DNA of 64,000 bases, from contig NZ_ANMR01000043.1 in assembly GCF_000338275.1 (NCBI RefSeq), positions 434,001-498,000 on the forward strand, written 5' to 3'. Shown here in pieces: positions 29,525 to 40,025 of the stretch. The stretch comes from Staphylococcus xylosus NJ. GTDB taxonomy: Bacteria > Bacillota > Bacilli > Staphylococcales > Staphylococcaceae. The position numbers were made by a program, and so were the translations under genes. Each line of letters begins with the position of its first letter. Position 1 is the first letter of the stretch. The notes beneath the pieces are model-generated. The model did not search any database and had not been told where the DNA came from. It saw nothing but the letters and a program-made list of their open reading frames with translations.

Positions 29525-30085
29525 TCAATCCTTCGTTGTTATATTTACATTTCTTAATTTAAAAGTATTAAGGATTTGTGATAATTGATAAAACAAATCG
29601 CTATCATGTAATTGTAAGCTTAAATCAATATTATCTTGCAAATGTGTGATGATAGAAGATTCATTTTGTTTTGAAAGCGGAATTCGATAGATGTCTTGAA
29701 TATATAACGCATAATATGGTGAATGTAATAATTGTTTAATGAGTAAGTCATCTAATCTCGCTTCCCTATCTTGTTCAACATTAAAATTCAGCTTAATATC
29801 AAAAGATAATTGATTGAGAGCGATGTGCTCGAAAATCTCATTACTATTAATCATTTGTTGGTCTTTATAATTAAATTTAATACCATATTGCTCAGTGTGT
29901 AACATAGAAATTTCAAGCGTATTATGATTGTCGATACGTTCATCTACGAAATGTACGTTTTGTAGTAATTCTGGCGAAGATTTGAGTAAGTTCAATACCC
30001 ATACACTAATCCTAGACTTGAATTCATATTGAAAGAGTAAATACTCTATGAAAGTTGCTTTTGATTGTTGTAGGGTATCAAACAT
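29525..30085 (-). CDS. YpiB family (UPF0302, IDEAL domain) protein
   Basis: This 186-residue protein fits the UPF0302/YpiB family: N-terminal domain with FIEYLLFQYEFKSRI and LNLLKSSPELLQNVHFVD near residue 40, then a C-terminal IDEAL-type segment (DDLLIKQLLHSPYYALYIQ near 115). The molecular role is unclear. It lies 18 bases downstream of ypiA and is cotranscribed with it. Confidence 0.8.
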   Translation of the reverse strand: MFDTLQQSKATFIEYLLFQYEFKSRISVWVLNLLKSSPELLQNVHFVDERIDNHNTLEISMLHTEQYGIKFNYKDQQMINSNEIFEHIALNQLSFDIKLNFNVEQDREARLDDLLIKQLLHSPYYALYIQDIYRIPLSKQNESSIITHLQDNIDLSLQLHDSDLFYQLSQILNTFKLRNVNITTKD

Positions 30086-30103
30086 TTAACTCACCTTCCT
30101 ATA

Positions 30104-31351
30104 CTAGAAAGACGTCAGTCTTTCCGCTTCATCATGCCATGTCTCATTAGATGGTTCTAATTCAACTAATTGGTCTAATAGCTTTTTCGCTAATTCAATT
30201 TGACCAATTTCTATTACATAAAAATAATAGTCACTTAAAAATGCAGATTGTGTTTGTAATGTGTAGTATGCTAATTCAAAGAAATGCTGTGCTTCTTTAT
30301 CGCGTTCTTCTTGTCCCAATGCATAAGCGAGGTGCCACATAAATACTGGATCTAAGTCTTCTTCATCTACATATTTCAATAATCCAATAAGTGACTCATA
30401 ATCTTCTTCTTGTCTATATAGATCACTTAATATCAATAATGGTTCTTGGTACGCGTTATCAACTTCAAGTGCTTGAATTAATAATTGAACGCCTTCATTA
30501 GCGTCTCCGTGTTCTATTTGGATGCTACCAGTGGATACCATCAATTCTTTATAGAATTGCGTTAATCTTAATCCTTCTTTACCGATTTCGATTGCGTCGG
30601 CGTGATTATGTTCGTTTTCATATAACTGTTGTAAATAGAAATATGCTTGTAGAAAGTCAGGGTCTTTAGATAATAGCGTTTGAACTAATTTAATAGCTTC
30701 TTGTGATAGATCATTTTTTTCATAAGCGATGGCTTTTTTGAAATAATCTTCTGAATCCATTTCATCTTCATTGATTTCATCAAACATTTTAATTGCATCA
30801 CTGTAGTTACCGCTTTGCAAGCTACAATCAGCTAAACGTGAAAATAGATTTACACCGTTTACTTCATATTCTCCCGTTTCAAGCACGGTTTCATATTCTG
30901 AAGTTGCTCGTAAATATTGACCATCAAAGTATAATATCTCAGCAAGTGCGTAATGTATGATTGGATCATTTGGCTCAATATCAATCGCTTCATCAAGTTT
31001 ACTAATTGCAACTTCAAGCATATTTAATTGTTGATATAAATCTGCCTCTAACATTAACCGTTCTGTTGATATTTCAACTTCACTTAAATATTCTAACGCT
31101 TCATCAGTGTGGTTTTCAGCCATTAATCCTTCAATAAAGTATATTAATAATTCACTTTCATCAGGATATTTATGGTAAAGCGTACGGAATACTTCTAAAC
31201 CTTGTGGCATCAATCCATAATTATATAATGTTTCACCTAGAATAAATAAAGCATCGTCCTTAGGGGAACTTAATGCATCATTAACACGTGTGTCTAGGTT
31301 CTCTAATTTTTGTAAGTTGATATCATCTATTAATTTATAGATATCTTCCAT
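30104..31351 (-). CDS. TPR-repeat protein YpiA
   Basis: This 415-residue acidic protein is built of tandem tetratricopeptide-type helical pairs along its whole length, for example DPIIHYALAEILYFDGQYLRA near 130 and DPDFLQAYFYLQQLYENEHN near 230. It matches B. subtilis YpiA in length, repeats and position directly after aroA. TPR proteins act as scaffolds for protein contacts; the partner is unknown. It starts four bases after the aroA stop, so is translationally close to the aro operon. Confidence 0.88.
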   Translation of the reverse strand: MEDIYKLIDDINLQKLENLDTRVNDALSSPKDDALFILGETLYNYGLMPQGLEVFRTLYHKYPDESELLIYFIEGLMAENHTDEALEYLSEVEISTERLMLEADLYQQLNMLEVAISKLDEAIDIEPNDPIIHYALAEILYFDGQYLRATSEYETVLETGEYEVNGVNLFSRLADCSLQSGNYSDAIKMFDEINEDEMDSEDYFKKAIAYEKNDLSQEAIKLVQTLLSKDPDFLQAYFYLQQLYENEHNHADAIEIGKEGLRLTQFYKELMVSTGSIQIEHGDANEGVQLLIQALEVDNAYQEPLLILSDLYRQEEDYESLIGLLKYVDEEDLDPVFMWHLAYALGQEERDKEAQHFFELAYYTLQTQSAFLSDYYFYVIEIGQIELAKKLLDQLVELEPSNETWHDEAERLTSF

Positions 31352-31355
31352 ACTT

Positions 31356-32663
31356 TTATCCCTCTTTTTCTAATTGTTTTAACTTCGGTAAGAATCCTGG
31401 GAAAGAAACATTAACTGCGTCAAATTGATTAATGGTAATTGCTTCATTAGTTAAAAGTGAGGCAACTGCTAACATCATACCTATACGATGGTCTGTAAAG
31501 CTATCTACAGTTGCAGTTTGTTCTAAAGCTGATGGATGAATAATCATACCATCATTAGTTGGTTGTAACATAAAACCAAGTAAATTTAACATATTAGCGG
31601 TTGTATCAATTCTATTAGTTTCTTTTACTTTTAATTCTTCAGCTTCTTTAACCACGCTTGTACCATTAGCTTGTGTGCAAAGCAAAGCAACGATAGGAAT
31701 TTCATCGATTGCTCTAGGCACTAAGTCACCATCAATATGAACAGGCTTCATGTCTGGAGAGTATTGCACTCGTATGGATGCAGTTGGTTCTGGTCCATCA
31801 GTTTGATTGAATAAAGTAATATTCCCTTCCATTTGTGTCACGATATCAATAATACCTGAACGAGTTGGGTTAATGCCAACATTGTGTATTGTAATATCAC
31901 TTCCAGGTGTTATCAAGCCAGCTACAATAAAATACGCAGCTGAAGATATATCGCCTGGAACGTGAAAATCTACAGGTCTGATATGGTCAATGCCACGGGC
32001 AGGCATATCTATCAATTTGTCTTTTGTAGAAACAGGGATGTGATATTGTTGAAACATCGTTTCGGTATGGTTTCTAGAAGTATCAAATTCCTTAATTGTC
32101 GTTGGTTCTTCAGCGAATAGACTTGCGAATAGTATTGCGCTTTTAACTTGTGCACTGGCAACTTCCATTTCGTATGCAATACCTTTGATTTTAGCAGGTT
32201 TGATAATTAAAGGTGTATAGTTATTATCGATGCCTGTAATATTGGCTTGCATTAATTTTAAAGGTTTCATAATTCTGTCCATTGGTCGTTTGCCTATTGA
32301 TTCATCACCAGAAAGAACAGTTTCTATACCTAGACCACTTAATAAACCAGCCACTAAACGTGTGGTCGTGCCTGAATTACCTGTATATAAAACTTGATGA
32401 GGTGTTTTAAAATGCTTAAATCCTGGTGAATCAATCTCTATTTTATCTTCAGATACTTTAATATCAGCACCTAATAACTTAAATATTTCAACAGTACGCA
32501 AACAATCTTCACCAAGTAATGGTTTATATATTGTTGATTTTCCTGAGGCTAGAGAACCGAGCATAATAGCTCTATGTGTCATAGATTTATCTCCAGGTAC
32601 TTCGATTTCACCGACTAACGGTCCGTTAATATTTATTGTTTTACTGTTTGCCAAATCAGTCAC
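31356..32663 (-). CDS. aroA: 3-phosphoshikimate 1-carboxyvinyltransferase (EPSP synthase)
   Basis: This 435-residue enzyme joins phosphoenolpyruvate to shikimate 3-phosphate in the shikimate pathway. Signatures: [16 protein letters not shown] near 23 (catalytic Lys), [14 protein letters not shown] near 95, KRPM near 125 and DEIPIVALL near 315. The SGTT rather than GNAGTAMRP sequence places it with the Gram-positive class II enzymes. The start is immediately after the aroB stop, and ypiA follows four bases downstream. Confidence 0.96.
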   Translation of the reverse strand: MTDLANSKTININGPLVGEIEVPGDKSMTHRAIMLGSLASGKSTIYKPLLGEDCLRTVEIFKLLGADIKVSEDKIEIDSPGFKHFKTPHQVLYTGNSGTTTRLVAGLLSGLGIETVLSGDESIGKRPMDRIMKPLKLMQANITGIDNNYTPLIIKPAKIKGIAYEMEVASAQVKSAILFASLFAEEPTTIKEFDTSRNHTETMFQQYHIPVSTKDKLIDMPARGIDHIRPVDFHVPGDISSAAYFIVAGLITPGSDITIHNVGINPTRSGIIDIVTQMEGNITLFNQTDGPEPTASIRVQYSPDMKPVHIDGDLVPRAIDEIPIVALLCTQANGTSVVKEAEELKVKETNRIDTTANMLNLLGFMLQPTNDGMIIHPSALEQTATVDSFTDHRIGMMLAVASLLTNEAITINQFDAVNVSFPGFLPKLKQLEKEG

Positions 32664-33731
32664 CTACTTATTAAAATATGATTTAAATTCTGCGAAAGCT
32701 TTAGAAAGTGTTTTGTAATCAACATGTCTCACAATTGGATCTCCAATATCTTTGAGGAGTACCATTTGCACACCTTGTTCATCATTTTTTTTGTCGTTTA
32801 GCATTAATTTATATAAAGATTCAAATTCTAAATCATTAACAATATCTAACGGGTAGTTTAACTCCCTTAGATAATTTACATAATGTGCAATATTAAATGA
32901 TTTATTTAGCATTATATTCGTAACTATAAATTGAAAAACGATGCCTATCATAACAGCATGTCCGTGTGGAATTTTAAATTTATATTCAACTGCATGACCA
33001 AATGTATGGCCTAAGTTAAGAAATTTACGGACGTTTGATTCCTTCTCATCTGCTACAATAATATTCAATTTTGTTTGAACACCTTTGTATAAATAATATT
33101 CAATTTCATCAAGTGATTTAAGCGCTTGTTCATCTGAGTACTGTGCCTCGATATGATTTACCGATTCAATATCATTTAACAAAGCGTGTTTATAAACTTC
33201 TGCGTATCCACTTAAAATTTCTGAATATGGTAATGTACTTAAAAAGTTCAAATCATAAATGACTGCTTTAGGTCTATAAAAAGCACCAATAAGGTTTTTA
33301 CCGTGTTTAGAATTAATTCCAACCTTACCACCTACACTCGAATCATGAGCTAAGATGGTAGTTGGTATTTGAATGAAATCGACACCTCTTAATAAAGTAG
33401 AGGCAAGGAACCCAGTGAAGTCACCAGTGGCACCTCCTCCGATAGCAATTAAACAAGTATTTCTTGTTAGTTGTTTACTCAACAACGATTCAATCGTTTC
33501 TTCGTAAAAAGATAGCGTCTTCGTTGTTTCGCCAGAAGGTACAATAAGTTTATGAGCTTCATATTCACTAGCGATGAAGTCAGTGATATGACTCCATTCG
33601 TTTTCAACTTTTTGATCAATGACAAGAACAATATCTTGATAATTTTTAATATAATCATGTAATTGATTAAGGGCATGATGTTCAATAATAATTGGATAGT
33701 TATTAGATTTATAAGTGGTTTCTAATTTCAT
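32664..33731 (-). CDS. aroB: 3-dehydroquinate synthase
   Basis: This 355-residue NAD-dependent enzyme is the second step of the shikimate pathway. Visible: [22 protein letters not shown] near 95 (NAD binding), the active-site [22 protein letters not shown] near 130 and zinc ligands in [13 protein letters not shown] near 240 and HGHAVMIG near 260. It lies between aroC and aroA in the same orientation, so the three should be one transcript. Confidence 0.96.
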   Translation of the reverse strand: MKLETTYKSNNYPIIIEHHALNQLHDYIKNYQDIVLVIDQKVENEWSHITDFIASEYEAHKLIVPSGETTKTLSFYEETIESLLSKQLTRNTCLIAIGGGATGDFTGFLASTLLRGVDFIQIPTTILAHDSSVGGKVGINSKHGKNLIGAFYRPKAVIYDLNFLSTLPYSEILSGYAEVYKHALLNDIESVNHIEAQYSDEQALKSLDEIEYYLYKGVQTKLNIIVADEKESNVRKFLNLGHTFGHAVEYKFKIPHGHAVMIGIVFQFIVTNIMLNKSFNIAHYVNYLRELNYPLDIVNDLEFESLYKLMLNDKKNDEQGVQMVLLKDIGDPIVRHVDYKTLSKAFAEFKSYFNK

Positions 33732-33769
33732 GTAATCACCTAATTATTTCATAAATTTTAATTTATTGA

Positions 33770-34936
33770 TTAGTATTCAATATTTAATAAGCGACGTTCC
33801 TTGATTTGCGATTGTAATTGCTCAATATGATTACATTGGAACTCTTCAAGTAATGCTTTTGCTAATTCAAAAGCCACTACGTTTTCAACAACAACACTTG
33901 CAGCAGGTACAGCACAGCTATCAGAGCGCTCAATTGACGCTTTGAATGATTCTTTTGTATTGATATCTACAGAGTTTAAAGGTTTATAAAGTGTAGGGAT
34001 TGGTTTCATTACACCGTTAACTACGATAGGCATGCCATTAGACATTCCACCTTCAAAACCACCTAAGTGATTTGAACCTCTATAATAACCATTTGTCGTA
34101 TCATATAATATTTCGTCTTGTATTTCGCTACCTGGCTTCTCTGCAGCTTTAAAACCTTCACCAAAACTTACACCTTTAAAAGCGTTGATACTCACTACAC
34201 CCTGAGCAATTCTGCCATCAAGTTTGCGATCGTAATGTACATAACTACCTATTCCAACAGGGACGCCTTCAATTATAGTTTGAACTACTCCACCAATTGT
34301 ATCGCCAGCTTTTTTAGCTGCATCAATTTTATCGCGCATAGCTTGCGCAATTTCATCATTAACGACGCGCACATCATTTTTATCAATATTTGATTTAATT
34401 GTATCGATATCATATTCAATATCATCTTTAATCCCACCGATTTCTACTACTCTACTATAAAAATTAATATCTAATTGTTTGAGTAATATTTTAGAAACTG
34501 CACCAACAGCAACTCGTGCAGCTGTTTCTCTTGCTGAAGAACGTTCTAAAACATTTCTTAAATCTCTGTGGTTATATTTCATGCCACCGATTAAATCTGC
34601 GTGTCCTGGACGAGGTTTAGTGATTACACGCTTCATATTATCTTGATCTTCTTCGCTGATTGGATCTGCACCCATAATTTTTTTCCAATGAGTAAAGTCA
34701 TCATTAGTAACTATAAGCGTAATAGGACTTCCTAGAGTATAACCATTTCTCACGCCAGATACGATTTCAACAGCATCTTTTTCAATTTGCATACGTCTTC
34801 CACGGCCGTAACCGCCTTGTCTTTTAAACATTTCTTCGTTAATGTCAGCAACATTGATTTCTAAATTTGCTGGAACACCTTCAATAATTACAGTTAACTG
34901 TGGTCCGTGTGACTCACCAGAAGTTAAATATCTCAT
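33770..34936 (-). CDS. aroC: Chorismate synthase
   Basis: This 388-residue FMN-dependent enzyme makes chorismate, the branch point to aromatic amino acids, folate and menaquinone. Signatures: GESHGPQLT at the start, [13 protein letters not shown] near 44, [13 protein letters not shown] near 130 and [10 protein letters not shown] near 345. It is first in the aroC-aroB-aroA run, followed by ypiA. The ATG at 34936 follows ACGGAGTGGG. Confidence 0.96.
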   Translation of the reverse strand: MRYLTSGESHGPQLTVIIEGVPANLEINVADINEEMFKRQGGYGRGRRMQIEKDAVEIVSGVRNGYTLGSPITLIVTNDDFTHWKKIMGADPISEEDQDNMKRVITKPRPGHADLIGGMKYNHRDLRNVLERSSARETAARVAVGAVSKILLKQLDINFYSRVVEIGGIKDDIEYDIDTIKSNIDKNDVRVVNDEIAQAMRDKIDAAKKAGDTIGGVVQTIIEGVPVGIGSYVHYDRKLDGRIAQGVVSINAFKGVSFGEGFKAAEKPGSEIQDEILYDTTNGYYRGSNHLGGFEGGMSNGMPIVVNGVMKPIPTLYKPLNSVDINTKESFKASIERSDSCAVPAASVVVENVVAFELAKALLEEFQCNHIEQLQSQIKERRLLNIEY

Positions 34937-35297
34937 ACTTTACCCACTCCGTTCTTTAGTACTTTAAATTGATATATGTTCTATATCTTATCATATTCAA
35001 TTGTTCAAATTAACAGAAAAATTCACAAATGATAAATCTTCTTTAATTTTTACGGTTAGAATGTTATTTTTCAGTGTAACATTTAAACATTTTTATTAAT
35101 ATTGAATTTTGCTATTTTATAATTGTAATACCATAATTTTAAATGATTCGTCATACATAAAGCTATGAAATAATATAAAAATTCACTATATTTCTTATTT
35201 TCAAAGACTCTAGATTGGAATTAAAAATTTCAAGTAACTTTGTTGTTTATTGTATTTATTTAACAGAACATTGTAATACAATCTTATAAAATATAAA
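34937..35297. other. Intergenic stretch upstream of aroC
   Basis: About 360 bases, extremely AT-rich, without an ORF or clear repeat. On the minus strand an extended -10 (TGATAAGAT) at 34993-34985, about 50 bases before aroC, is a promoter candidate but has no good -35 box. Confidence 0.45.
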
Positions 35298-35338
35298 AAA
35301 CGATGATTTTTACAGGTATAAAGTAAAAATCATCGTTT
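35298..35338. terminator. ndk terminator
   Basis: Perfect 16-base arms AAACGATGATTTTTAC (35298-35313) and GTAAAAATCATCGTTT (35323-35338) with a nine-base loop. It lies 52 bases past the ndk stop on the minus strand. Confidence 0.8.
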
Positions 35339-35390
35339 ATTTATTGTTTAAGACAACGTAGTCTCAAATTTTGTTCTATAAGTATTTAAA

Positions 35391-35840
35391 TTATTCATAT
35401 AACCATGCTTCACGTGCTTCTGTATAATCACTTAATTCTTCTGCTTTAAACCAAAGGTTAATTTCTTTATTAGCTGACTCTACTGAATCTGAACCATGAA
35501 TGATATTTCTACCTACTGTTAAACCTAAGTCTCCACGAATTGTGCCTGGAGTTGCTTCAGACGGATTTGTTTTGCCGATGATGTGACGGGCAACGTTTAC
35601 AGCATCTTCCCCTTCAACAACCATTGCAAATACTGGTGCTGATGTAATAAAGCTAATTAAATGTTTATAGAAAGGTTTATCTGTATGTTCTGCATAATGT
35701 TCCTCAGCAAGTGCTTGTGGCACAGTCATAAACTTACCACCTACAAGTTTTAGTCCTTTTCTTTCAATACGAGAAATAATTTCTCCTACTAGATTTCTTT
35801 GCACCGCATCTGGTTTAATCATTAAAAATGTTCTTTCCAT
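35391..35840 (-). CDS. ndk: Nucleoside diphosphate kinase
   Basis: This 149-residue kinase balances nucleoside triphosphate pools. The active-site motif NIIHGSDS contains the phospho-histidine near residue 115, and [18 protein letters not shown] is the typical N-terminus. A longer frame begins at 35873, but ATG at 35840 follows AGGGGGAT and matches the family start and length. It lies between the aro and hep-men clusters, as in B. subtilis. Confidence 0.95.
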   Translation of the reverse strand: MERTFLMIKPDAVQRNLVGEIISRIERKGLKLVGGKFMTVPQALAEEHYAEHTDKPFYKHLISFITSAPVFAMVVEGEDAVNVARHIIGKTNPSEATPGTIRGDLGLTVGRNIIHGSDSVESANKEINLWFKAEELSDYTEAREAWLYE

Positions 35841-35991
35841 TGTGTGTTTATCCCCCTGTTTGTTATGTATCAATGTCCTTTAATTTTTCAACAATATATA
35901 AAATTGTATATGTATCAAAATAAAAGTATGTTTTGAAGCACATTAATATATTAACAGGTAATTAAAGCGCTTTCAATGGTTTTCACACAAG

Positions 35992-36945
35992 TTATACATT
36001 TCTTTTTCCAACTTTTTTAATTAGTTTCTTAAATAATGGTTTTGAATCTTCATTTTCTAATTGATCAATTAAGTAAAGTGCCTTATCCAAATACTTGTCG
36101 CTGATTGCCTGAGATTGCTGTATGACATCAGAAGTCTTCACATGATTAATACAGTATTCGAACGTTTCTTGACTACTATTTACGTTTAATTGTTGTATAA
36201 TCCCTTTGAATTCTTCATTTTTTCTCATCTCTAACAGCACTGGAAGCGTTAGGTGACCGTTCATTAAATCACTACCAACTGGTTTACCCAATTTTTTTTC
36301 AGTGCTCGTGAAATCTAAGATATCGTCGACAATTTGAAAACTCATACCAATATAGTGGCCTATCATTTTTAAATTGCGAATTGTTTTAGCGTCTGCTCCC
36401 GAAGCAATTGCACCCACTTCAGTAGATAATTGAATAAGTAATGCTGTTTTACGATTAATTCTCCGTAAATAGTTGGTGATTGTTTGATTACCATTGAATT
36501 GGTCTTGGAATTGATATAACTCCCCCATACAAACTTCTACAATTGCACTAGATATGACGTTATGTACACGATTATCTTCGATGTTAGATATGTGCTCAAG
36601 TCCGCGAGCTAATAAGAAGTTTCCTGTGAGTATAGCTGTATTCTGGTCCCATTTTTTAGCTATAGTTAAGCTACCTCTTCGTTTATCACTTTTATCTATA
36701 ACATCATCGTGTACCAGCGTTGCCATATGAATAAGTTCAAGTGCTACGGCAACACGATAGACTTCGTCGTTTCTTTCTCTACCAAATTGGCTGCTTAAGA
36801 TTACAAAGGCGGGTCTAACGCGTTTGCCACCAGATGAAAATAAATGATATGACGCTGATTCAAGAATCTTGTCATTACTTTTTATAGACTGCTCTAATTG
36901 CTTTTCAATTTTTTTTATTTCGCTGTTCATGTTTAACTTTGCCAC
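35992..36945 (-). CDS. hepT: Heptaprenyl diphosphate synthase component II
   Basis: The catalytic subunit that builds the isoprenoid side chain of menaquinone. It has both aspartate-rich motifs: LVHDDVIDKSD near 82 and QIVDDILDF near 210, and the GGKRVRPA substrate loop near 45. An in-frame ATG at 37005 lies inside menG; GTG at 36945 follows AAAGGTGA by about five bases, gives the expected 317 residues and clears the menG stop. Partner HepS is encoded two genes upstream. Confidence 0.94.
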   Translation of the reverse strand: MAKLNMNSEIKKIEKQLEQSIKSNDKILESASYHLFSSGGKRVRPAFVILSSQFGRERNDEVYRVAVALELIHMATLVHDDVIDKSDKRRGSLTIAKKWDQNTAILTGNFLLARGLEHISNIEDNRVHNVISSAIVEVCMGELYQFQDQFNGNQTITNYLRRINRKTALLIQLSTEVGAIASGADAKTIRNLKMIGHYIGMSFQIVDDILDFTSTEKKLGKPVGSDLMNGHLTLPVLLEMRKNEEFKGIIQQLNVNSSQETFEYCINHVKTSDVIQQSQAISDKYLDKALYLIDQLENEDSKPLFKKLIKKVGKRNV

Positions 36946-36970
36946 GCTAATCACCTTTGGTTGATTCATT

Positions 36971-37672
36971 TTATTTATAGCCAAGGTGCATTGCTGCAAC
37001 GCCACCTGTAAAGCTACGGACTTTTATGTTGCTGAAACCAGCTTGTGTAAACAAACGTTTCAATTTTTCTTTATCTGGAAAATCGAATGTAGATTGTTGT
37101 AACCATTCGTATTCGTCTTTGGATTTCGCAAATATTTTACCAAATATTGGCATTACAAATTTAAAATAAAGTTTATAGCATTGTTTGAAAACAGGTGTCG
37201 TTGGTTGGCTAGTTTCTAAACAAACAACCATTCCACCAGGTTTTAAAACGCGGTTTAGTTCTTTTAAAGTTGCTAAATAATCAGGAACATTTCTTAAACC
37301 AAATCCAATAGTAACGTAATCAAACTCGTTGTCTTCAAATGGTAAATTCATTGCATCACCATGTACAAGCTTTAAATTATGCATGTCTGAGGTCTTGCTT
37401 TTACCGACTTCAAGCATGTTTTCGCTAAAATCAACACCAATTACTTCGCCAGTTGGTCCTACTGCTTTGCTTAATGAGATAGTCCAATCAGCAGTACCAC
37501 AACATACATCTAGTGCTTTACTTCCAGCTTTAACGTTCATTTCTTTCATAACACGTTTTCTCCATGTCTTGTGTTGTTCAAAGCTAATGATATTGTTGAG
37601 TCGATCATATTTACCAGAAATATTTTGGAAAACATTGTGTACTTGTTCTTTTTTTGCTTTATTATCTGCCAT
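36971..37672 (-). CDS. menG: Demethylmenaquinone methyltransferase
   Basis: This 233-residue class I methyltransferase does the last step of menaquinone synthesis. SAM-binding motif [10 protein letters not shown] near 55, the [18 protein letters not shown] start region and [13 protein letters not shown] near 143 are typical of UbiE/MenG. The gene lies between hepS and hepT, giving all three late menaquinone steps in one unit. The ATG at 37672 begins one base after the hepS stop. Confidence 0.95.
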   Translation of the reverse strand: MADNKAKKEQVHNVFQNISGKYDRLNNIISFEQHKTWRKRVMKEMNVKAGSKALDVCCGTADWTISLSKAVGPTGEVIGVDFSENMLEVGKSKTSDMHNLKLVHGDAMNLPFEDNEFDYVTIGFGLRNVPDYLATLKELNRVLKPGGMVVCLETSQPTTPVFKQCYKLYFKFVMPIFGKIFAKSKDEYEWLQQSTFDFPDKEKLKRLFTQAGFSNIKVRSFTGGVAAMHLGYK

Positions 37673-37673
37673 G

Positions 37674-38246
37674 TTAATTACCTCTTTTTGAATGTATTTC
37701 AGCTTTTAATTTATCTATAAAACCATCTAGTTTTTCTTTAGAAAATTCGCCTAAGTAAGAAGGATGATGTTCAGCTAAACTCGCTATCATTTTGTCATTG
37801 ATAAAATTAATATTAACTTCAGGGACATATCTTTTAATTGTAATAAACGGAAAAGTATTTTCAACTTTTAAAATATAGTCACTAATGTCGTTATTATCAA
37901 TTGCGGCATGATGAATTGAAGATTTCATTTCATTTACTTCAACAATTGCTGTACTAATTTCTTTTTGATAAATTGGATCATTGAGTTTTGCTAATAATGT
38001 ATAAAAATGAGCGCTTAACAAGTCGCCAATTAAAATAGATTTCTTAGACGATAACGTAGTTGAAACTTCGTCTAGATGACGCATCGCAGTATCTATTGTG
38101 AGGCAAGCTAATTTAGCTTCTTGAGGTATCTCATAAGAATCAAGTATTTCTGCTAATGCTTGATTGATATAGATTGGTTCATAATGATTTACACTGCTGA
38201 GTCGCTGTGTAATTTGAGTTTCTAATATGCTGAATGTCGTTTCCAT
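37674..38246 (-). CDS. hepS: Heptaprenyl diphosphate synthase component I
   Basis: The non-catalytic regulatory subunit HepS, which with HepT sets the chain length of the heptaprenyl diphosphate. The 190-residue, mostly helical protein lacks the DDxxD motifs, as expected. The position directly before menG and hepT is decisive. A GTG at 38252 is possible; the ATG at 38246 follows GAGGTG by five bases and is preferred. Confidence 0.9.
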   Translation of the reverse strand: METTFSILETQITQRLSSVNHYEPIYINQALAEILDSYEIPQEAKLACLTIDTAMRHLDEVSTTLSSKKSILIGDLLSAHFYTLLAKLNDPIYQKEISTAIVEVNEMKSSIHHAAIDNNDISDYILKVENTFPFITIKRYVPEVNINFINDKMIASLAEHHPSYLGEFSKEKLDGFIDKLKAEIHSKRGN

Positions 38247-38531
38247 GTTCACACCTCACGTTATTATCCATATACATATTAACATTATATAGAGAAAAAT
38301 AAAATCAACGTAAATCAAAGTAAAGGATATTTATGTAATATATATTAAAAATACTCATGTATTTGTGTAATCGAGTAATAGTTATATGTAAATTTGTTTA
38401 ATAAACTCATTAATTTTCAGTAGTTGTTTTACTACATTTATTTAAAATCGTTACTTCGAATGATATCACAATTATAAAGTTAAAAGATATATGATTTAAA
38501 GCTTTATAAAAAATTCTCTATAAAAAAAGAA
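38247..38531. other. Intergenic stretch between hup and hepS
   Basis: About 285 bases with no credible ORF, followed by the hup terminator. It should contain the hepS-menG-hepT promoter on the minus strand. I see no further clear element in it. Confidence 0.5.
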
Positions 38532-38553
38532 AAAGCCCCTTGAAAAGGGCTTT
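38532..38553 (-). terminator. hup terminator
   Basis: AAAGCCC (38532-38538) and GGGCTTT (38547-38553) form a short G+C-rich stem with an eight-base loop; the minus strand then reads TCTTTTTTTA. It lies 15 bases past the hup stop. Confidence 0.8.
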
Positions 38554-38568
38554 ACTTTGAGTAAAGAA

Positions 38569-38841
38569 TTATTTTACTGCGTCTTTTAAAGCTTTACCAG
38601 CTTTAAATGCTGGAACTTTGCTTGCAGGGATATCAATTTCTTTACCAGTTTGAGGGTTACGGCCTTTACGAGCAGCGCGTTCGCGTACTTCGAAGTTACC
38701 GAATCCAATTAATTGTACTTTTTCACCTTTAGAAAGTGATGATTGAATTGATTCGAATACTGCATCTACAGCTAAGCCAGCTTCTTTTTTAGTTAAGTCA
38801 GCTTGTTCTGCAACAGCATTGATTAAATCTGTCTTGTTCAT
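38569..38841 (-). CDS. hup: DNA-binding protein HU
   Basis: This 90-residue HU is the nucleoid architectural protein of Firmicutes. The HU signature [21 protein letters not shown] (about 46-66) and the N-terminal helix [17 protein letters not shown] are visible, and the C-terminal [16 protein letters not shown] matches Gram-positive HU. The ATG at 38841 follows GGGGAGG. An inverted repeat directly upstream (38867-38890) may have a regulatory role. Confidence 0.97.
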   Translation of the reverse strand: MNKTDLINAVAEQADLTKKEAGLAVDAVFESIQSSLSKGEKVQLIGFGNFEVRERAARKGRNPQTGKEIDIPASKVPAFKAGKALKDAVK

Positions 38842-38866
38842 TATGAATTCACCTCCCCTAGGGTTA

Positions 38867-38890
38867 ATAATGATAACTTAATATCATTAT
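38867..38890. promoter_or_regulatory. Inverted repeat just upstream of hup
   Basis: ATAATGATA (38867-38875) and TATCATTAT (38882-38890) are perfect 9-base inverse copies separated by ACTTAA. It ends 25 bases before the hup start. The half-site resembles Fur/PerR-type boxes, but the spacing of six does not fit their 7-1-7 or 15-mer layout. Confidence 0.4.
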
Positions 38891-39010
38891 GCTATGACTT
38901 TAACACAACGATTACTGCTACTGCAATGATTTATGCGCAAAAAACGTTGAAATAATAGGATTTTGACAGTTAATTGATATAAATTAACTAAAAAGTGTAA
39001 TAATACTTCG

Positions 39011-40009
39011 CTATTCTGCTTTCTTTCCTCGTCCCATCAAGTCTTTAACGCTTTCATCCACCGGTCTATTTTCAAACAATACACTATAAAGTGCGGCAGT
39101 GATTGGCATATCTACATCGACCTCTTTAGCTAAGTGATAAACAGATTTTGTTGTATATATACCTTCAACGACCATGTTCATTTCATTTAAAGCTATGTCT
39201 AATGATTTACCTTCACCTAATTTATAACCAAGTGTATAGTTTCTAGAATGGGTTGAGGTACAAGTTACAATTAAGTCTCCTATGCCTCCTAGGCCTAGAA
39301 ACGTGATTGGGTCTGCACCTAGTTTTTCACCTAAGCGGCTAATTTCAGCTAAACCTCTGGTCATAAGCGCTGCTTTAGCATTATCACCGAATCCCATTCC
39401 TGATATAACACCACTAGCTACTGCAATAATATTTTTTAATGCACCACCTAGTTCAACACCTACTAAGTCATCATTTGTATATACACGTAAATAATCATTC
39501 ATGAAAAGGTCTTGTGTTAGTTGACTGACTTCTGGAGTTTTAGATGAAGCTGCTACAGTAGTTGGTTGTTTAATTACAACTTCTTCAGCATGGCTTGGTC
39601 CTGAAAGTACACCTATACCTGCATTATGCTCTGGTGAAATTGAATCTTCCAACATTTCAGAAACACGCTTATATGTTTCATTTTCAATACCTTTAGCTAC
39701 GTGAATAAAGGTCTTTTTAGAGGTTAATAGTGAATCGATTGATTTCGCTACTTCTCTCATTGCTTTTGTAGGTAACGCCATTAAATAGACTTCTGAGAAT
39801 GATACAGCGCTATTAATATCTAATGTTGCTTCTATTGTGTCATTAAGTTGTGCTTTTTTTAAGTATTTGCTATTAATGTGTTGTGAATTAATCTCATTGA
39901 TTGTTTGCTCATTTTTTCCCCACATTAAAACTTGGTGTCCGTTTTCTGCTAAGACATTTGCTAATGCCGTACCAAAACTTCCCGTACCAAAGACAGTTAC
40001 TTTAGACAT
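39011..40009 (-). CDS. gpsA: Glycerol-3-phosphate dehydrogenase [NAD(P)+]
   Basis: GpsA reduces dihydroxyacetone phosphate to sn-glycerol 3-phosphate for phospholipid synthesis. The 332-residue protein has the Rossmann motif [20 protein letters not shown] (4-23), the HVAKGIE region near 103, [12 protein letters not shown] near 135 and [17 protein letters not shown] with the catalytic lysine near 190. The gene starts 16 bases after der; the two form an operon as in B. subtilis. Confidence 0.96.
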   Translation of the reverse strand: MSKVTVFGTGSFGTALANVLAENGHQVLMWGKNEQTINEINSQHINSKYLKKAQLNDTIEATLDINSAVSFSEVYLMALPTKAMREVAKSIDSLLTSKKTFIHVAKGIENETYKRVSEMLEDSISPEHNAGIGVLSGPSHAEEVVIKQPTTVAASSKTPEVSQLTQDLFMNDYLRVYTNDDLVGVELGGALKNIIAVASGVISGMGFGDNAKAALMTRGLAEISRLGEKLGADPITFLGLGGIGDLIVTCTSTHSRNYTLGYKLGEGKSLDIALNEMNMVVEGIYTTKSVYHLAKEVDVDMPITAALYSVLFENRPVDESVKDLMGRGKKAE

Positions 40010-40025
40010 GGAATCCCCCCGGTAT

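Noticed and set aside
36946..37005. Longer N-terminus of hepT
   Set aside because: It overlaps menG, has no ribosome binding site and exceeds the family length; GTG 36945 is well placed.
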